64,000 bases of DNA from an uncultured Faecalibacterium sp. (GTDB lineage: Bacteria; Bacillota; Clostridia; Oscillospirales; Ruminococcaceae): positions 62,001 to 126,000 of the forward strand of contig CAKTCY010000001.1 of NCBI GenBank assembly GCA_934540955.1, in the 5' to 3' direction. Position 1 is the stretch's first letter, and each line of letters begins with the position of its first letter. Below the pieces are notes generated by a model. The model saw only the letters and a list, made by a program, of their open reading frames with translations, was not told the DNA's origin and searched no databases. Of this stretch, positions 42,124 to 50,998 are shown piece by piece. A program made the translations under genes and the position numbers.

Positions 42124-43092
42124 ATGAAAAAGAAAGAAATCATGACCAAGGCAACGCAGATGTTGTCTAAGACTGCATTCAAGCTGAAGAAGGCAAGCCC
42201 GACCATCATGGTGGTTGGTGCTGCTATCGGTGGCGTGACCGCAACCGTTCTGGCCTGCAAAGCAACCCTGAAGGCGCAATATATTCTGGCTGAGCATAAG
42301 GCCAGCGTGGAGAAAATCCACGAGACTAAGGATAAGGTGGATGCTGGGGAGATCCAGCTGTCCGAAGGTGAGACCTACACTAAGGAAGACCTGACGAAGG
42401 ATATCACCACGACTTATATTAAGACCGGCATGAAGCTCGCAAAGGTGTATGCACCTGCGATTGGTCTGGGCGCAGCATCTCTCGGCTGCATGTTCGGCAG
42501 CCATCATATCATGACGAAGCGGAACGCAACGCTGACAGCTGCTTACATTGCACTGGAGCAGTCTTTCAACGGCTACAAGAACCGCGTCGCCGACCGCTTT
42601 GGTGAGCGAGTACAGCATGAACTGGAGCAGAACGTTAAGGCTGTGGAGGTTGAAACCAAGAAGGTCGATGAGAACGGCGTGGAGGAAGTCATCAAAGAGT
42701 ACAAGGATATCGCCGAGCAGTCAGATGATCCGTGCACTCTGATTTTCGATGAAACTGTGGATACGTGGGAGCGGGATGCCGACCTGAACCGGAACTATCT
42801 GCTCCTCATGGAGTCTGCAGCGAATAAGAAACTGCGTTCTCAGGGGCACCTGTTCCTGAATGAAGTGCTCACCATGATTGGCACGCACGGCGGTCAGTCT
42901 CTGCGCACTCCTACTGGCCAGGTCGTCGGCTGGGTATATAATCCGAACGACACTTCGCTGCACAACCATGTGGATTTCGGCCTCACGAGCTTTGAATCGA
43001 GCGATGAGGCACTGAAGAGCTTTCTCCGTGGCGAGGAGCGTTCCGTCATTCTGCACTTCAACTGTGATGGCATCATCATCGACAAAATCTAA
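42124..43092 (+). CDS. DUF6353-like phage membrane protein, paralog 3
   Basis: The 322-residue protein is the longest of the three paralogs: membrane segments PTIMVVGAAIGGVTATVLAC and YAPAIGLGAASLGCMFGSH, helix TLTAAYIALEQSFNGYKNR, and a larger C-terminal domain. An extra charged loop (HETKDKVDAGEIQLSEGE) separates the two membrane helices. AAAGGA precedes the ATG. Confidence 0.72.
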   Translation: MKKKEIMTKATQMLSKTAFKLKKASPTIMVVGAAIGGVTATVLACKATLKAQYILAEHKASVEKIHETKDKVDAGEIQLSEGETYTKEDLTKDITTTYIKTGMKLAKVYAPAIGLGAASLGCMFGSHHIMTKRNATLTAAYIALEQSFNGYKNRVADRFGERVQHELEQNVKAVEVETKKVDENGVEEVIKEYKDIAEQSDDPCTLIFDETVDTWERDADLNRNYLLLMESAANKKLRSQGHLFLNEVLTMIGTHGGQSLRTPTGQVVGWVYNPNDTSLHNHVDFGLTSFESSDEALKSFLRGEERSVILHFNCDGIIIDKI

Positions 43093-43115
43093 CTGATATT
43101 TTGGAGGGACAAGCT

Positions 43116-43205
43116 ATGACCAGATACGTAAAGACTCTTTCCTATGTATTTGCAGCCATGGCCGGAGTATGCTTCGTATCCGGTCTGGCGGTCCTTTCTG
43201 AGTGA
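43116..43205 (+). CDS. Membrane peptide, 29 residues
   Basis: ATG with GGAGGG seven to ten bases upstream encodes MTRYVKTLSYVFAAMAGVCF and nine more residues, a single helix. It fills the gap between two genes with no other content. Function unknown. Confidence 0.5.
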   Translation: MTRYVKTLSYVFAAMAGVCFVSGLAVLSE

Positions 43206-43215
43206 AAGGATATTT

Positions 43216-43386
43216 ATGGACGGTTTAGAATCGGTGTTTTTATTCCTCGATTATTTGACCGACACGAAACGAAAGCGGCATCTGGTTGGAGGGGTCCTCA
43301 TGAGCGTTTCGCTCTTCTTTGGAGGACTGGCCTTCACCATGATGACGATTAAAGGAGAAGAAGCAGATGAAAAAACTGATGCATGA
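43216..43386 (+). CDS. Small membrane protein, 56 residues
   Basis: Two hydrophobic parts (VFLFLDYL and VLMSVSLFFGGLAFTMM) around a basic patch, acidic end. It overlaps the next gene by 20 bases. The ribosome site AAAGGA is weak. Confidence 0.55.
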   Translation: MDGLESVFLFLDYLTDTKRKRHLVGGVLMSVSLFFGGLAFTMMTIKGEEADEKTDA

Positions 43387-43909
43387 TGCCTTGATATTTG
43401 TAGGCGGATTTGCTGCTGGTGTGGCCACGATGCACTTCCTGATGCGTGATATTTACAAGAAGCAGGCAGATATACTGGTCGAGGACGCTCGGAACCATTT
43501 TAAGCAGCGTGAGCAGGAACTGGATACGGCCATCGAGCAGCGGGCGAACGAAAAGGCGTATGATCTCGTGAGCGGCCCGTATCGTCAGGAGGAAGATTCT
43601 GAGAAGCCGACCCATGAGCCGATGGAGGCTATCGAAATCATTCCGAGTGACGAGTTCGGTAACGAGGATGATTATGAAACCAGCTTCCTGACCTACTATG
43701 CAGACGGCATCCTGACTTATGACAGTGATGGGAGCAGGGTAGAGGACATCGAAAAGGTGATTGGCTCTAAGGCTCTGGATAATTTTGGAGCAGAAGAGCC
43801 TGATCTTGTCCATGTTCGCAATCACAACTACCGGAAGGACTATGAAGTTCTGAAGGTACGCAATAAGTATGCGGACTTGTATCCTAACTCCGGAGAGGAG
43901 TATGAATGA
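43367..43909 (+). CDS. Phage membrane protein with acidic domain, 180 residues
   Basis: N-terminal helix ALIFVGGFAAGVATMHFLM, a coiled coil (KKQADILVEDARNHFKQREQ), then an acidic soluble domain. Similar proteins are frequent in gut phages, annotated hypothetical. GGAGAAG precedes the ATG, which lies inside the preceding gene. Confidence 0.65.
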   Translation: MKKLMHDALIFVGGFAAGVATMHFLMRDIYKKQADILVEDARNHFKQREQELDTAIEQRANEKAYDLVSGPYRQEEDSEKPTHEPMEAIEIIPSDEFGNEDDYETSFLTYYADGILTYDSDGSRVEDIEKVIGSKALDNFGAEEPDLVHVRNHNYRKDYEVLKVRNKYADLYPNSGEEYE

Positions 43910-44457
43910 TATTTAACGACATGACCAGTCAGTATTTTGACTGGCTGCGTGAAACGGTTTGCGGAAGGTGGGAGCCCAGAAACCTTTCTTTCCATAAGCT
44001 GCTTGCGTTTTTATTTCAGCAAGACTTTATTCCATCCTGCGAGATGGATGCGAGTCGTGCTGAAGATGGGCGAGACCTGCGCTATCGGTTTGCTCAGGAG
44101 AGAAACATTCCCTATGCTGCGATGAACAACGCAACAAGAGGAATGCCGTGCAGTATGCTGGAGATGATGGTGGCGCTTTCCATCCGCATCGAAGAGCATA
44201 TTATGGCGGATTCTGAAGCAGGAAACCGCGTAGGACAGTGGTTCTGGAGCATGATTGTCAGCCTTGGAATGGCTGCTATGGATGATGCTCGGTTCAACGA
44301 AGGTCGTGCTCAGTTCGTTATCGACCGTTTCAATCAGAGAGCCTATCAGCCGACTGGAGCTGGTGGGCTCTTTACTTTGATAAGCCCGAACGTGGATATG
44401 CGCAAGCTGGACATCTGGTATCAGCTAATGACATATCTCAACGAGAACAATATCTGA
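43906..44457 (+). CDS. Phage hypothetical protein, 183 residues
   Basis: A soluble helical protein (YFDWLRETVCGRWEPRN, then PCSMLEMMVALSIRIEEHI and WYQLMTYLNENNI) of a family I recall from Firmicute phages without function. ATGA overlap with the preceding stop; GGAGAGG upstream. Confidence 0.62.
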   Translation: MIFNDMTSQYFDWLRETVCGRWEPRNLSFHKLLAFLFQQDFIPSCEMDASRAEDGRDLRYRFAQERNIPYAAMNNATRGMPCSMLEMMVALSIRIEEHIMADSEAGNRVGQWFWSMIVSLGMAAMDDARFNEGRAQFVIDRFNQRAYQPTGAGGLFTLISPNVDMRKLDIWYQLMTYLNENNI

Positions 44458-44621
44458 TGGTGTATGTATCGAAAATTTGCATCCCGATGGAAGGCATAAT
44501 AGAGCAAGTTCTCCATGATTCCGTCGTTTTGATGCGAATTACAGCATGTAGGAATACCGAACACATTGGTCGGCTGATTTTGGCAGACCTTAATTACTGG
44601 AGGAAAAGTGACTATGAATAA
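44457..44621 (+). CDS. Small protein, 54 residues
   Basis: A complete frame whose ATG overlaps the previous stop (TGATG) and whose end overlaps the next start by eight bases. The double overlap suggests a genuine coupled gene. Product mixed alpha-beta (IIEQVLHDSVVLMRITA), unknown function. Confidence 0.5.
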   Translation: MVYVSKICIPMEGIIEQVLHDSVVLMRITACRNTEHIGRLILADLNYWRKSDYE

Positions 44622-44877
44622 CATTTACTACGAACTCGCACAGACCCAGCTGGCACTGGATGCCGCCCAGAAGGGCAAGCTTTTCGGCAAGAACCTGCTG
44701 CTGGTAGGCACCATTGGTCTGTTCTGGACTGCCTGCAAGATGCTGGACGAGAGCGAGAAGAAACGCAAGGCCGAAAAGGAACGTGCCGATGCCGCTGAAG
44801 CAGAACTCGCAGAGATGCAGTTTGAAAAGGACATTTGCTGCGATGGCAAGGCAAGTGTCACGAAAAAAGATGTCTGA
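44614..44877 (+). CDS. Small membrane coiled-coil protein, 87 residues
   Basis: Helix NLLLVGTIGLFWTACKML, then a charged coiled coil (ESEKKRKAEKERADAAEAEL). GGAGG precedes the ATG by ten bases. It stands directly before the replisome gene. Confidence 0.62.
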   Translation: MNNIYYELAQTQLALDAAQKGKLFGKNLLLVGTIGLFWTACKMLDESEKKRKAEKERADAAEAELAEMQFEKDICCDGKASVTKKDV

Positions 44878-44912
44878 TACAGATCTCGTAGAAAGGAGGA
44901 AGTCAGTTACCA

Positions 44913-47900
44913 ATGATTGATTTCCTGATGATTGCAACGCGCACGGGAAAACGCGGTGTAATCGAAATCTATCCCAAATTCATCATCAAAAAGTCGAAGG
45001 ATCTGATGATTCGGGGTTCTGATTTCTACGCCATCTGGCTGGAAGAGCGAGGTTTGTGGAGCATTGATGAGCAGGATGCGCTCCAACTGATTGACCATGA
45101 GCTGGATATTTACGCAAATGAGCACAAAGAGCATCTGGACAACTACCGGGTGCTCCATATGTGGGATGCGGAATCTGGCATGATCGACAACTGGCACAAG
45201 TATTGTCAGCGTCAGATGCGGGATAACTACCACACGTTGGATGAGCAGCTGATATTTGCAAACACACCGGTCAAAAAGGAAAGCTATGCATCCAAGAGGC
45301 TTCCATATGTGCTGGAACCGGGGAACATTGATGCCTATGACGAGCTGATGCAGACACTCTATTCTCCAGAGGAGCGAGAGAAAATCGAGTGGTGTATCGG
45401 TTCTATTGTCAATGGTGATTCCAAGACCATCCAGAAGTTCATGGTTCTCTATGGCCCGCCCGGTAGTGGTAAGTCCACGGTGCTGAACATCATCCAGAAG
45501 CTCTTTACTGGATATTATGCAGCGTTCGATTCCCAGGCGCTAGGTTCAGCATCCAATGCGTTCTCGTTGGAAGCATTCAAGGCAAACCCTTTGATTGCGA
45601 TTCAGCATGAAGGTAACTTGTCCAAAATTGAGGACAACACTCGTCTGAACTCGCTGGTATCTCATGAAACTATGATGGTCAATGAGAAGTTTCGTAGTGC
45701 TTACGCCAACCAGTTTAAGAGCTTCCTGATCCTTGCCACAAATAAACCCGTCAAGATTACCGATGCGAAGTCTGGTTTGATTCGTCGATTGATCGATGTG
45801 GTGCCCACTGGCGAGAAGGTTCCCCAGAAAAGATATTCTGAACTCTATGCCAAGACCGACTTTGAGCTTGGCGGTATCGCATGGCACTGCAAAGAGGTCT
45901 ATGAGGAAAACAAGCATCTCTACGATGATTATATTCCGACGAGGATGCTTGGCGCTTCCAACGACTTCTATAACTTCATGCTCGACCGGTATTATATTTT
46001 CAAGAAAGAAGATGGCATCTCTCTGAAGCGAGCATGGGCGATGTATGACGAGTATAACCAGCGAGCAAAGGTTGTCTACCCGTACTCGATGCGTGCGTTC
46101 CGTGAAGAGCTGATGAACTACTTTGCGGACTACAAGGAACGCGCTGAAGATGTGAATGGTGAACGAGTGCGGAGCTACTATAGTGGATTCAAGGCAGACA
46201 AGTTCAAAGAATTTGCAGACCCCGTACCTGCAGAAGCAGCTTCAAAGGAGGAGCCATCCAAGTCATGGATTGATCTGAAACCACAGCATTCTCTCTTTGA
46301 TGATATTTGCAAGGACTGTCCTGCGCAGTATGCGAACGAAAATGGCACTCCTACGCAAAAGTGGGAGAATGTCAAAACGCTGCTCAAAGACATTCTTACT
46401 TCTAAGCTCCACTATGTCAAAGTCCCTGAAACCCACATCGTCATTGACTTTGATATTCCGGGTGACGATGGCAAGAAATGCTTTGAGCGAAATCTGGAGG
46501 CAGCGTCCAAGTGGCCTGCTACCTACGCAGAACTGAGTAAATCTGGTGCAGGAATCCACTTGCACTATATTTACACAGGGGACGCAAGCAAACTGAGCCG
46601 TGTATACGATGAGCATATTGAGGTCAAGGTGTTCACCGGGAATTCTTCGCTGAGAAGAATGCTGACCAAGTGCAATGATATTCCGGTCGCCAAAATCAGC
46701 AGCGGCTTGCCATTGAAGGGAGAAAAAGCAATGGTCGATGTGAAGCAGATTCAAAATGAGAAGCACCTGCGGGTACTCATTAAGAAAGCCCTCGCAAAAG
46801 AAATCAGTCCCTATACTAAACCCAGCATTGACTTTATCGCTCATATTATGGATGAAGCCTACGAGAGTGGGATTCCCTATAATGTGGATGACATGCGCAA
46901 TGCAATTCTGGCCTTTGCCGTAAACAGCACGAACCAGGCCGATGCCTGTCTGAAAATCACGGCGAAGATGCACTTCAAGTCAAAAGAGGATGTCAAATCG
47001 CAGGTCGATGATGGCGAGAAGGCACCCATCGTATTTTTCGACTGCGAGGTGTTTCCGAATCTCTTTCTGGTCAACTGGAAGTTTGCCGGTGAGGATAAGC
47101 CGGTGAATCGGTTGATTAACCCTAGCCCTACGGATATTGAGAAGCTGACGCAGTATCGACTGATCGGATTCAATAACCGCAAGTACGACAACCACATGCT
47201 TTGGGCCTGTATGCTCGGCTGGAATACGGAGCAACTGTACGCGCTGTCGAACCGCATTATCAACGATCATGCGGGCTTCTTTGGCGAGGCCTATAACCTG
47301 TCCTACACGGATATTTATGACTTTTCCTCGAAGAAGCAGAGCCTGAAAAAGTTCGAGATTGAGCTGGGCATCCATCATCAGGAACTTGGCTTGCCTTGGA
47401 ACCAGCCGGTACCGGAAGAGAAGTGGGAGCAGGTTGCAGAATACTGTGACAATGACGTTATCGCCACCGAAGCGGTGTTCAACTCCAAAGACCGTAAGGC
47501 CGATTTCGTTGCACGTGAGATTCTGGCAGATGTTGCTGGAATGACTGTCAACGACACCACCAACAGCCTGACCACGCGCATTATTTTCGGAAAGGAAAAG
47601 CACCCTCAGCTGGTCTATACGGATTTGGCTACGGGTAAGTCTGATTCGGTGGTAGAAGTCGAGCCTGATATTCTGACCGACAAGAACATCATCAACGCCT
47701 TTCCGGGTTATGAGTGGGTCAGAGGTGAAGACGGTCGGATGCACAACATGTTTCGCGGCACCGATTTGGGTCTTGGCGGTTATGTCTATGCCGAGCCCGG
47801 TATGTACTACAACATTGCTCTGCTGGACGTCGCCTCTCTGCACCCGCACTCGGCCGTTGCTTTGAACTATTTCGGCGACTACACCAAGAACTTCAATGAC

Positions 47901-48920
47901 CTTATGGATGTACGTATCTATGTAAAACATGGTGAGTATGGCAAGGCCAAGAAGCTCTTTGGCGGTAAGTTGTCCAAGTATCTGGATGACCCCGCACAGG
48001 CAAAAGCATTGGCACAGGCTCTGAAAATCGCCATCAACTCGGTGTACGGGCTGACAAGCGCAACTTTTGATAATCCCTTCCGCAACCCCAAGAACGCCAA
48101 CAACATTGTGGCGCTTCGAGGGGCTTTATTTATGCGCACTCTGCAGGATGAGGTGCAGCAGCGTGGTTTCACGGTGGCGCACATCAAAACGGACTCTATC
48201 AAGATTCCGGATGCCACGCCTGAAATCATCGACTTCTGCATGGATTTTGCGAAAAAGTATGGGTACACGTTTGAGCACGAGGCCACATACGAAAAGATGT
48301 GCCTTGTGAACAACGCCGTTTATATCGCAAAGTATCTCGATGCAGATACAGCAAAGGCACAGTACGGCTATATTCCTGAAAAGAACGAGAAGAAGGGTGG
48401 TCATTGGACTGCGACTGGTGCTCAGTTTCAGGTGCCGTATGTGTTCAAGACACTTTTCTCCCACGAAGATATTGTGTTCGATGACCTTTGTGAAACCAAG
48501 TCGGTTTCTAAGGGCGCAATCTACCTCGATAAAAACGAGGCTCTGCCTGAAGACGAGCACAATTATATTTTCGTGGGGCGCGTTGGCCAATTCTGCCCCA
48601 TCAAACCCGGATGCGGCGGAGCGCTGCTGATGCGAGAAGCGGGCGTCCGAGACGACGGTGAGACGAAATATAATTCAGTCACTGGCGCCAAAGACTACCG
48701 CTGGCTGGAAAGCGAAATGGTCTATAACCTTCATCTGGAGGATAGCATTGACCGCTCCTATTTCGACAAGATGGTTGATGAGGCGGCGGACACTATTGCT
48801 CAGTACGGAGACCTGGAATGGTTCGTATCGGACGATGGTGGAATGCCGCCTTGGCAAAAGCCTGACTTGCCGTGGGGTGATATTCAGGACGAAGCTGCAA
48901 GAAATTATGAGGTGAGATAA
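44913..48920 (+). CDS. Helicase-primase-DNA polymerase fusion
   Basis: The 1335-residue protein carries three replication activities in order. SF3/D5-type helicase: Walker A GPPGSGKST near 181, SGLIRRLIDV near 290. AEP-type primase: IDFDIPGDD near 511, SGAGIHLHY near 544, EVKVF near 570. Family B polymerase: exonuclease motifs FDCEVF near 709, NNRKYDNHM near 754, YCDNDVIAT near 845; polymerase motifs DVASLHPHS near 972, KIAINSVYG near 1039, and KTDSIKI near 1093. In the last, the first Asp of the usual DTDS is Lys but the catalytic second Asp remains. Activities are inferred from motifs. AAAGGAGG lies 14 bases before the ATG. Confidence 0.85.
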   Translation: MIDFLMIATRTGKRGVIEIYPKFIIKKSKDLMIRGSDFYAIWLEERGLWSIDEQDALQLIDHELDIYANEHKEHLDNYRVLHMWDAESGMIDNWHKYCQRQMRDNYHTLDEQLIFANTPVKKESYASKRLPYVLEPGNIDAYDELMQTLYSPEEREKIEWCIGSIVNGDSKTIQKFMVLYGPPGSGKSTVLNIIQKLFTGYYAAFDSQALGSASNAFSLEAFKANPLIAIQHEGNLSKIEDNTRLNSLVSHETMMVNEKFRSAYANQFKSFLILATNKPVKITDAKSGLIRRLIDVVPTGEKVPQKRYSELYAKTDFELGGIAWHCKEVYEENKHLYDDYIPTRMLGASNDFYNFMLDRYYIFKKEDGISLKRAWAMYDEYNQRAKVVYPYSMRAFREELMNYFADYKERAEDVNGERVRSYYSGFKADKFKEFADPVPAEAASKEEPSKSWIDLKPQHSLFDDICKDCPAQYANENGTPTQKWENVKTLLKDILTSKLHYVKVPETHIVIDFDIPGDDGKKCFERNLEAASKWPATYAELSKSGAGIHLHYIYTGDASKLSRVYDEHIEVKVFTGNSSLRRMLTKCNDIPVAKISSGLPLKGEKAMVDVKQIQNEKHLRVLIKKALAKEISPYTKPSIDFIAHIMDEAYESGIPYNVDDMRNAILAFAVNSTNQADACLKITAKMHFKSKEDVKSQVDDGEKAPIVFFDCEVFPNLFLVNWKFAGEDKPVNRLINPSPTDIEKLTQYRLIGFNNRKYDNHMLWACMLGWNTEQLYALSNRIINDHAGFFGEAYNLSYTDIYDFSSKKQSLKKFEIELGIHHQELGLPWNQPVPEEKWEQVAEYCDNDVIATEAVFNSKDRKADFVAREILADVAGMTVNDTTNSLTTRIIFGKEKHPQLVYTDLATGKSDSVVEVEPDILTDKNIINAFPGYEWVRGEDGRMHNMFRGTDLGLGGYVYAEPGMYYNIALLDVASLHPHSAVALNYFGDYTKNFNDLMDVRIYVKHGEYGKAKKLFGGKLSKYLDDPAQAKALAQALKIAINSVYGLTSATFDNPFRNPKNANNIVALRGALFMRTLQDEVQQRGFTVAHIKTDSIKIPDATPEIIDFCMDFAKKYGYTFEHEATYEKMCLVNNAVYIAKYLDADTAKAQYGYIPEKNEKKGGHWTATGAQFQVPYVFKTLFSHEDIVFDDLCETKSVSKGAIYLDKNEALPEDEHNYIFVGRVGQFCPIKPGCGGALLMREAGVRDDGETKYNSVTGAKDYRWLESEMVYNLHLEDSIDRSYFDKMVDEAADTIAQYGDLEWFVSDDGGMPPWQKPDLPWGDIQDEAARNYEVR

Positions 48921-49439
48921 ATGGAAAAACTTCCCTGGAATCCTAGCAAAGACGTGATTAGGGTGTCGGCAAGCAATCTGGGAATTGACATTGACAGGGC
49001 TATTTATACTGCGATGGCAATTGACTACTCCCGACAGTCTACGGAGCGTGCCGAAAAGAATGATATTGTGCGGTTTGGTATGTGCAATGTCAGCATTCGC
49101 AAAGTCATCTTCAACGACCCCGCAACGATTGTCTTCTGGTCTGACAATACCAAGACGGTGGTGAAGTGCGGCCCGGAAGATACCTTCGACATGGAAAAGG
49201 GGCTTGCTATGGCCATTGTCAAGAAAATGGCAGGCAATGATAACCGGTTCCATAAGGTTTTCAAGCAGTGGTGCAAGCCGGACGAGATGCACGAAGTTGC
49301 AATTACTTCTACGCAGGTGCTGAAAGAACTGAATAAGATGGCAGCACAGACTAAGGACGGTATCACGGGCCTGCTGACCGAAGCATACATGGTGATGCAC
49401 CGCGGATATTCTGCAGCAGACAAGAACGAGAAAAAGTAA
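48921..49439 (+). CDS. Phage hypothetical protein, 172 residues
   Basis: Contains IFNDPATIVFWSDNTKTVVK, the hallmark of a very common phage hypothetical family, then a helix-rich C-terminus. It begins right after the replisome stop with TAAATG spacing, so is co-translated. In other phages this family sits among replication genes; role unknown. Confidence 0.7.
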   Translation: MEKLPWNPSKDVIRVSASNLGIDIDRAIYTAMAIDYSRQSTERAEKNDIVRFGMCNVSIRKVIFNDPATIVFWSDNTKTVVKCGPEDTFDMEKGLAMAIVKKMAGNDNRFHKVFKQWCKPDEMHEVAITSTQVLKELNKMAAQTKDGITGLLTEAYMVMHRGYSAADKNEKK

Positions 49440-49452
49440 AGGAGTTTCTACC

Positions 49453-49968
49453 ATGAAAGCAAAGGTAAACATCGACAATACGAGATTCATTTTCGACACC
49501 AATTTCTCCGGCGACCCGAATCGCGACCGCTACGGCTCGTCCCGGCGGCGTGTGAACGTGGTCATCCCTACGAAGGAACAGGCTCAGCAGCTCATCGAAA
49601 TGGGGCTGAACGTCAAGCAGACCAAACCGAACCCCAACTATATCTATGATGAGCCTTTCATCCCGACCTTCTATGTCCCGGTGACGGTCAACATGGACTC
49701 CAAGTGGCCTCCGCAGGTTTTCTGGATCACTACCACCGGCCGTAAGGTTGCCTGCAATGCCGAGAACATTGGTCAGCTGGACTACATCCGTGTGAAGAAC
49801 GTGAACCTGCAGGCTAACCTGTATGAGAACCGGAACAACCCCGGCCAGTACACGCTGTACGCGGATATTCTCTACGTGGAGCAGGATGCAGATGCCGACC
49901 CGTATGCTGCTAAGTATGAGCAGCGCGAGATGGCTGAGCCTAACGATCCGAACGACATGCCGTTCTAA
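49453..49968 (+). CDS. SSB-like protein with acidic C-terminal tip
   Basis: The 171-residue protein is beta-rich (FYVPVTVNMDSKWPPQVFWI, then IRVKNVNLQANLYENRN) and ends EPNDPNDMPF, the acidic-hydrophobic tip that single-stranded DNA-binding proteins use to recruit partners. It follows the replisome gene, fitting a phage SSB. The OB fold is inferred from strand pattern, not from a motif. AAAGGAG precedes the ATG. Confidence 0.65.
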   Translation: MKAKVNIDNTRFIFDTNFSGDPNRDRYGSSRRRVNVVIPTKEQAQQLIEMGLNVKQTKPNPNYIYDEPFIPTFYVPVTVNMDSKWPPQVFWITTTGRKVACNAENIGQLDYIRVKNVNLQANLYENRNNPGQYTLYADILYVEQDADADPYAAKYEQREMAEPNDPNDMPF

Positions 49969-49978
49969 GGAGGAGCAC

Positions 49979-50362
49979 ATGAAGAAACTGTTTATCAGTG
50001 TTCCTATGCGCAACCGCACGGAATACGCCATCAAAGCATCCATGGAGCAGATGCACAAGATTGCGGAGGCTGTCTTTGGTGAAGAACTGGAGGTTATCCC
50101 GACTTATTTTGAGGATGATCCTCCTGAGAACACCAATATGGCTCTTTGGTATCTCGGCGAAAGCATCAAGAAGCTGTCCGAGGCAGACCGCTTCATCGGC
50201 ATTTACGATGAGGACAAGGGCTATCGTGGCTGTATCATCGAGAACCTCGCGGCGAAAAACTACAACATCCCGTCCTATCTGGTGAATGTCAGCTACGTTG
50301 CTCCTGACATCATCGAGCAGAAGCGTCGTGATGCACGCCTCGCAAACCTCGAAATTTATTAA
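49979..50362 (+). CDS. DUF4406/nucleoside deoxyribosyltransferase-like protein
   Basis: The 127-residue protein starts MKKLFISVPMRN and continues with an alpha-beta fold holding LGESIKKLSEADRFIGIYDE and GCIIENLAAKNY, the pattern of nucleoside 2-deoxyribosyltransferase relatives (DUF4406). It may act in nucleotide salvage. AGGAGG is right upstream. Confidence 0.7.
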   Translation: MKKLFISVPMRNRTEYAIKASMEQMHKIAEAVFGEELEVIPTYFEDDPPENTNMALWYLGESIKKLSEADRFIGIYDEDKGYRGCIIENLAAKNYNIPSYLVNVSYVAPDIIEQKRRDARLANLEIY

Positions 50363-50470
50363 ATGATATTTCTGAGTGCAGGAGTTAGTCTTCCGTTGAA
50401 TGGTCCAGCCGGTGAGTGCCCACGTCGCAAATGGCGTTCTCAGAGGCAGCAGCTCAGATTTATATTTTAA
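50363..50470 (+). CDS. Possible 35-residue peptide
   Basis: A frame whose ATG overlaps the previous stop (TAAATGATATTT) and runs to TAA 50468. Product is basic with no motif. The junction word ATGATATTT recurs at other gene starts in the element (43906, 54844), which is the main support. Confidence 0.25.
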   Translation: MIFLSAGVSLPLNGPAGECPRRKWRSQRQQLRFIF

Positions 50471-50485
50471 TAAAGGAGAAGAACT

Positions 50486-50860
50486 ATGAAAGTATTGCGT
50501 ATCAAACCGATGTGCCGACCGGAGGTCATCGAAATTGATGGCTCGCTGGAATCTCTGCAGAAAGAGGTTGGAGGCATGATTCAAGCAACCTACCCGTGGG
50601 ATGACAAGGTTGCCCTTATTTGTAATGATGAAGGTAAACTCTTGGGCTTGGAGTTCAACCGGCCGCTCTATAATGCTGATGCTCAGATGTACGACTATGT
50701 AGTTGGTACATTCCTGATTGTAGGGCTGACCGAAGATGACTTTGGCTCTCTTTCTGATGAGATGATCGAGAAATATGCTAGGATGTTTCGCCGTTGCTAC
50801 TGTCTGATTGAAGACGAGGACGGTAAAAGATATTTTGTGCGTATGAAGCCGAAGCAGTAA
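50486..50860 (+). CDS. DUF3846 protein
   Basis: The 124-residue protein matches the DUF3846 pattern: a short beta start (VLRIKPMCRPEVIEI), helix SLESLQKEVGGMIQA, DDKVALICNDEGKLLGLEFN, and GTFLIVGL. This family is widespread on phages and plasmids with unknown function. AAAGGAG precedes the ATG. Confidence 0.75.
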   Translation: MKVLRIKPMCRPEVIEIDGSLESLQKEVGGMIQATYPWDDKVALICNDEGKLLGLEFNRPLYNADAQMYDYVVGTFLIVGLTEDDFGSLSDEMIEKYARMFRRCYCLIEDEDGKRYFVRMKPKQ

Positions 50861-50874
50861 TCGCAATAATTTCG

Positions 50875-50906
50875 GGAGCCGTGGAGAAATCTACGGCTCC
50901 TTTTAT
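50875..50906 (+). terminator. Cassette hairpin 9
   Basis: Eleven pairs with GAAA at 50886-50889 and a T-A pair in place of T-G; followed by TTTTATAT and then the armless tRNA-like element. Confidence 0.72.
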
Positions 50907-50908
50907 AT

Positions 50909-50957
50909 GGGTCATTCGCTAGGGCGAGCATGACAGGTTCGAATCCTGTATGGCCTG
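50909..50957 (+). ncRNA. tRNA-like structure lacking an anticodon arm
   Basis: GGGTCAT (50909-50915) pairs with ATGGCCT (50950-50956) over seven positions including wobbles. ACAGG and CCTGT (50933-50949) form a perfect T arm with loop TTCGAAT. Between them lies only a four-pair hairpin TCGC-TAGG-GCGA (50916-50927) and five bases. The acceptor and T arm are thus tRNA-grade, while the anticodon arm is missing. It lies between hairpin 9 and the gene at 50999. It could be a processing signal for RNase P/RNase Z, a tRNA mimic, or a decayed tRNA. Confidence 0.55.
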
Positions 50958-50998
50958 CAAGTGTCCGAAATACACACATAAAACAAAGGAGTATCAGT

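Noticed and set aside
50862-50888. CGCAATAATTTC just before hairpin 9, a possible eleventh promoter copy
   Set aside because: No TATGGA at the fixed distance; the hairpin occupies that position.
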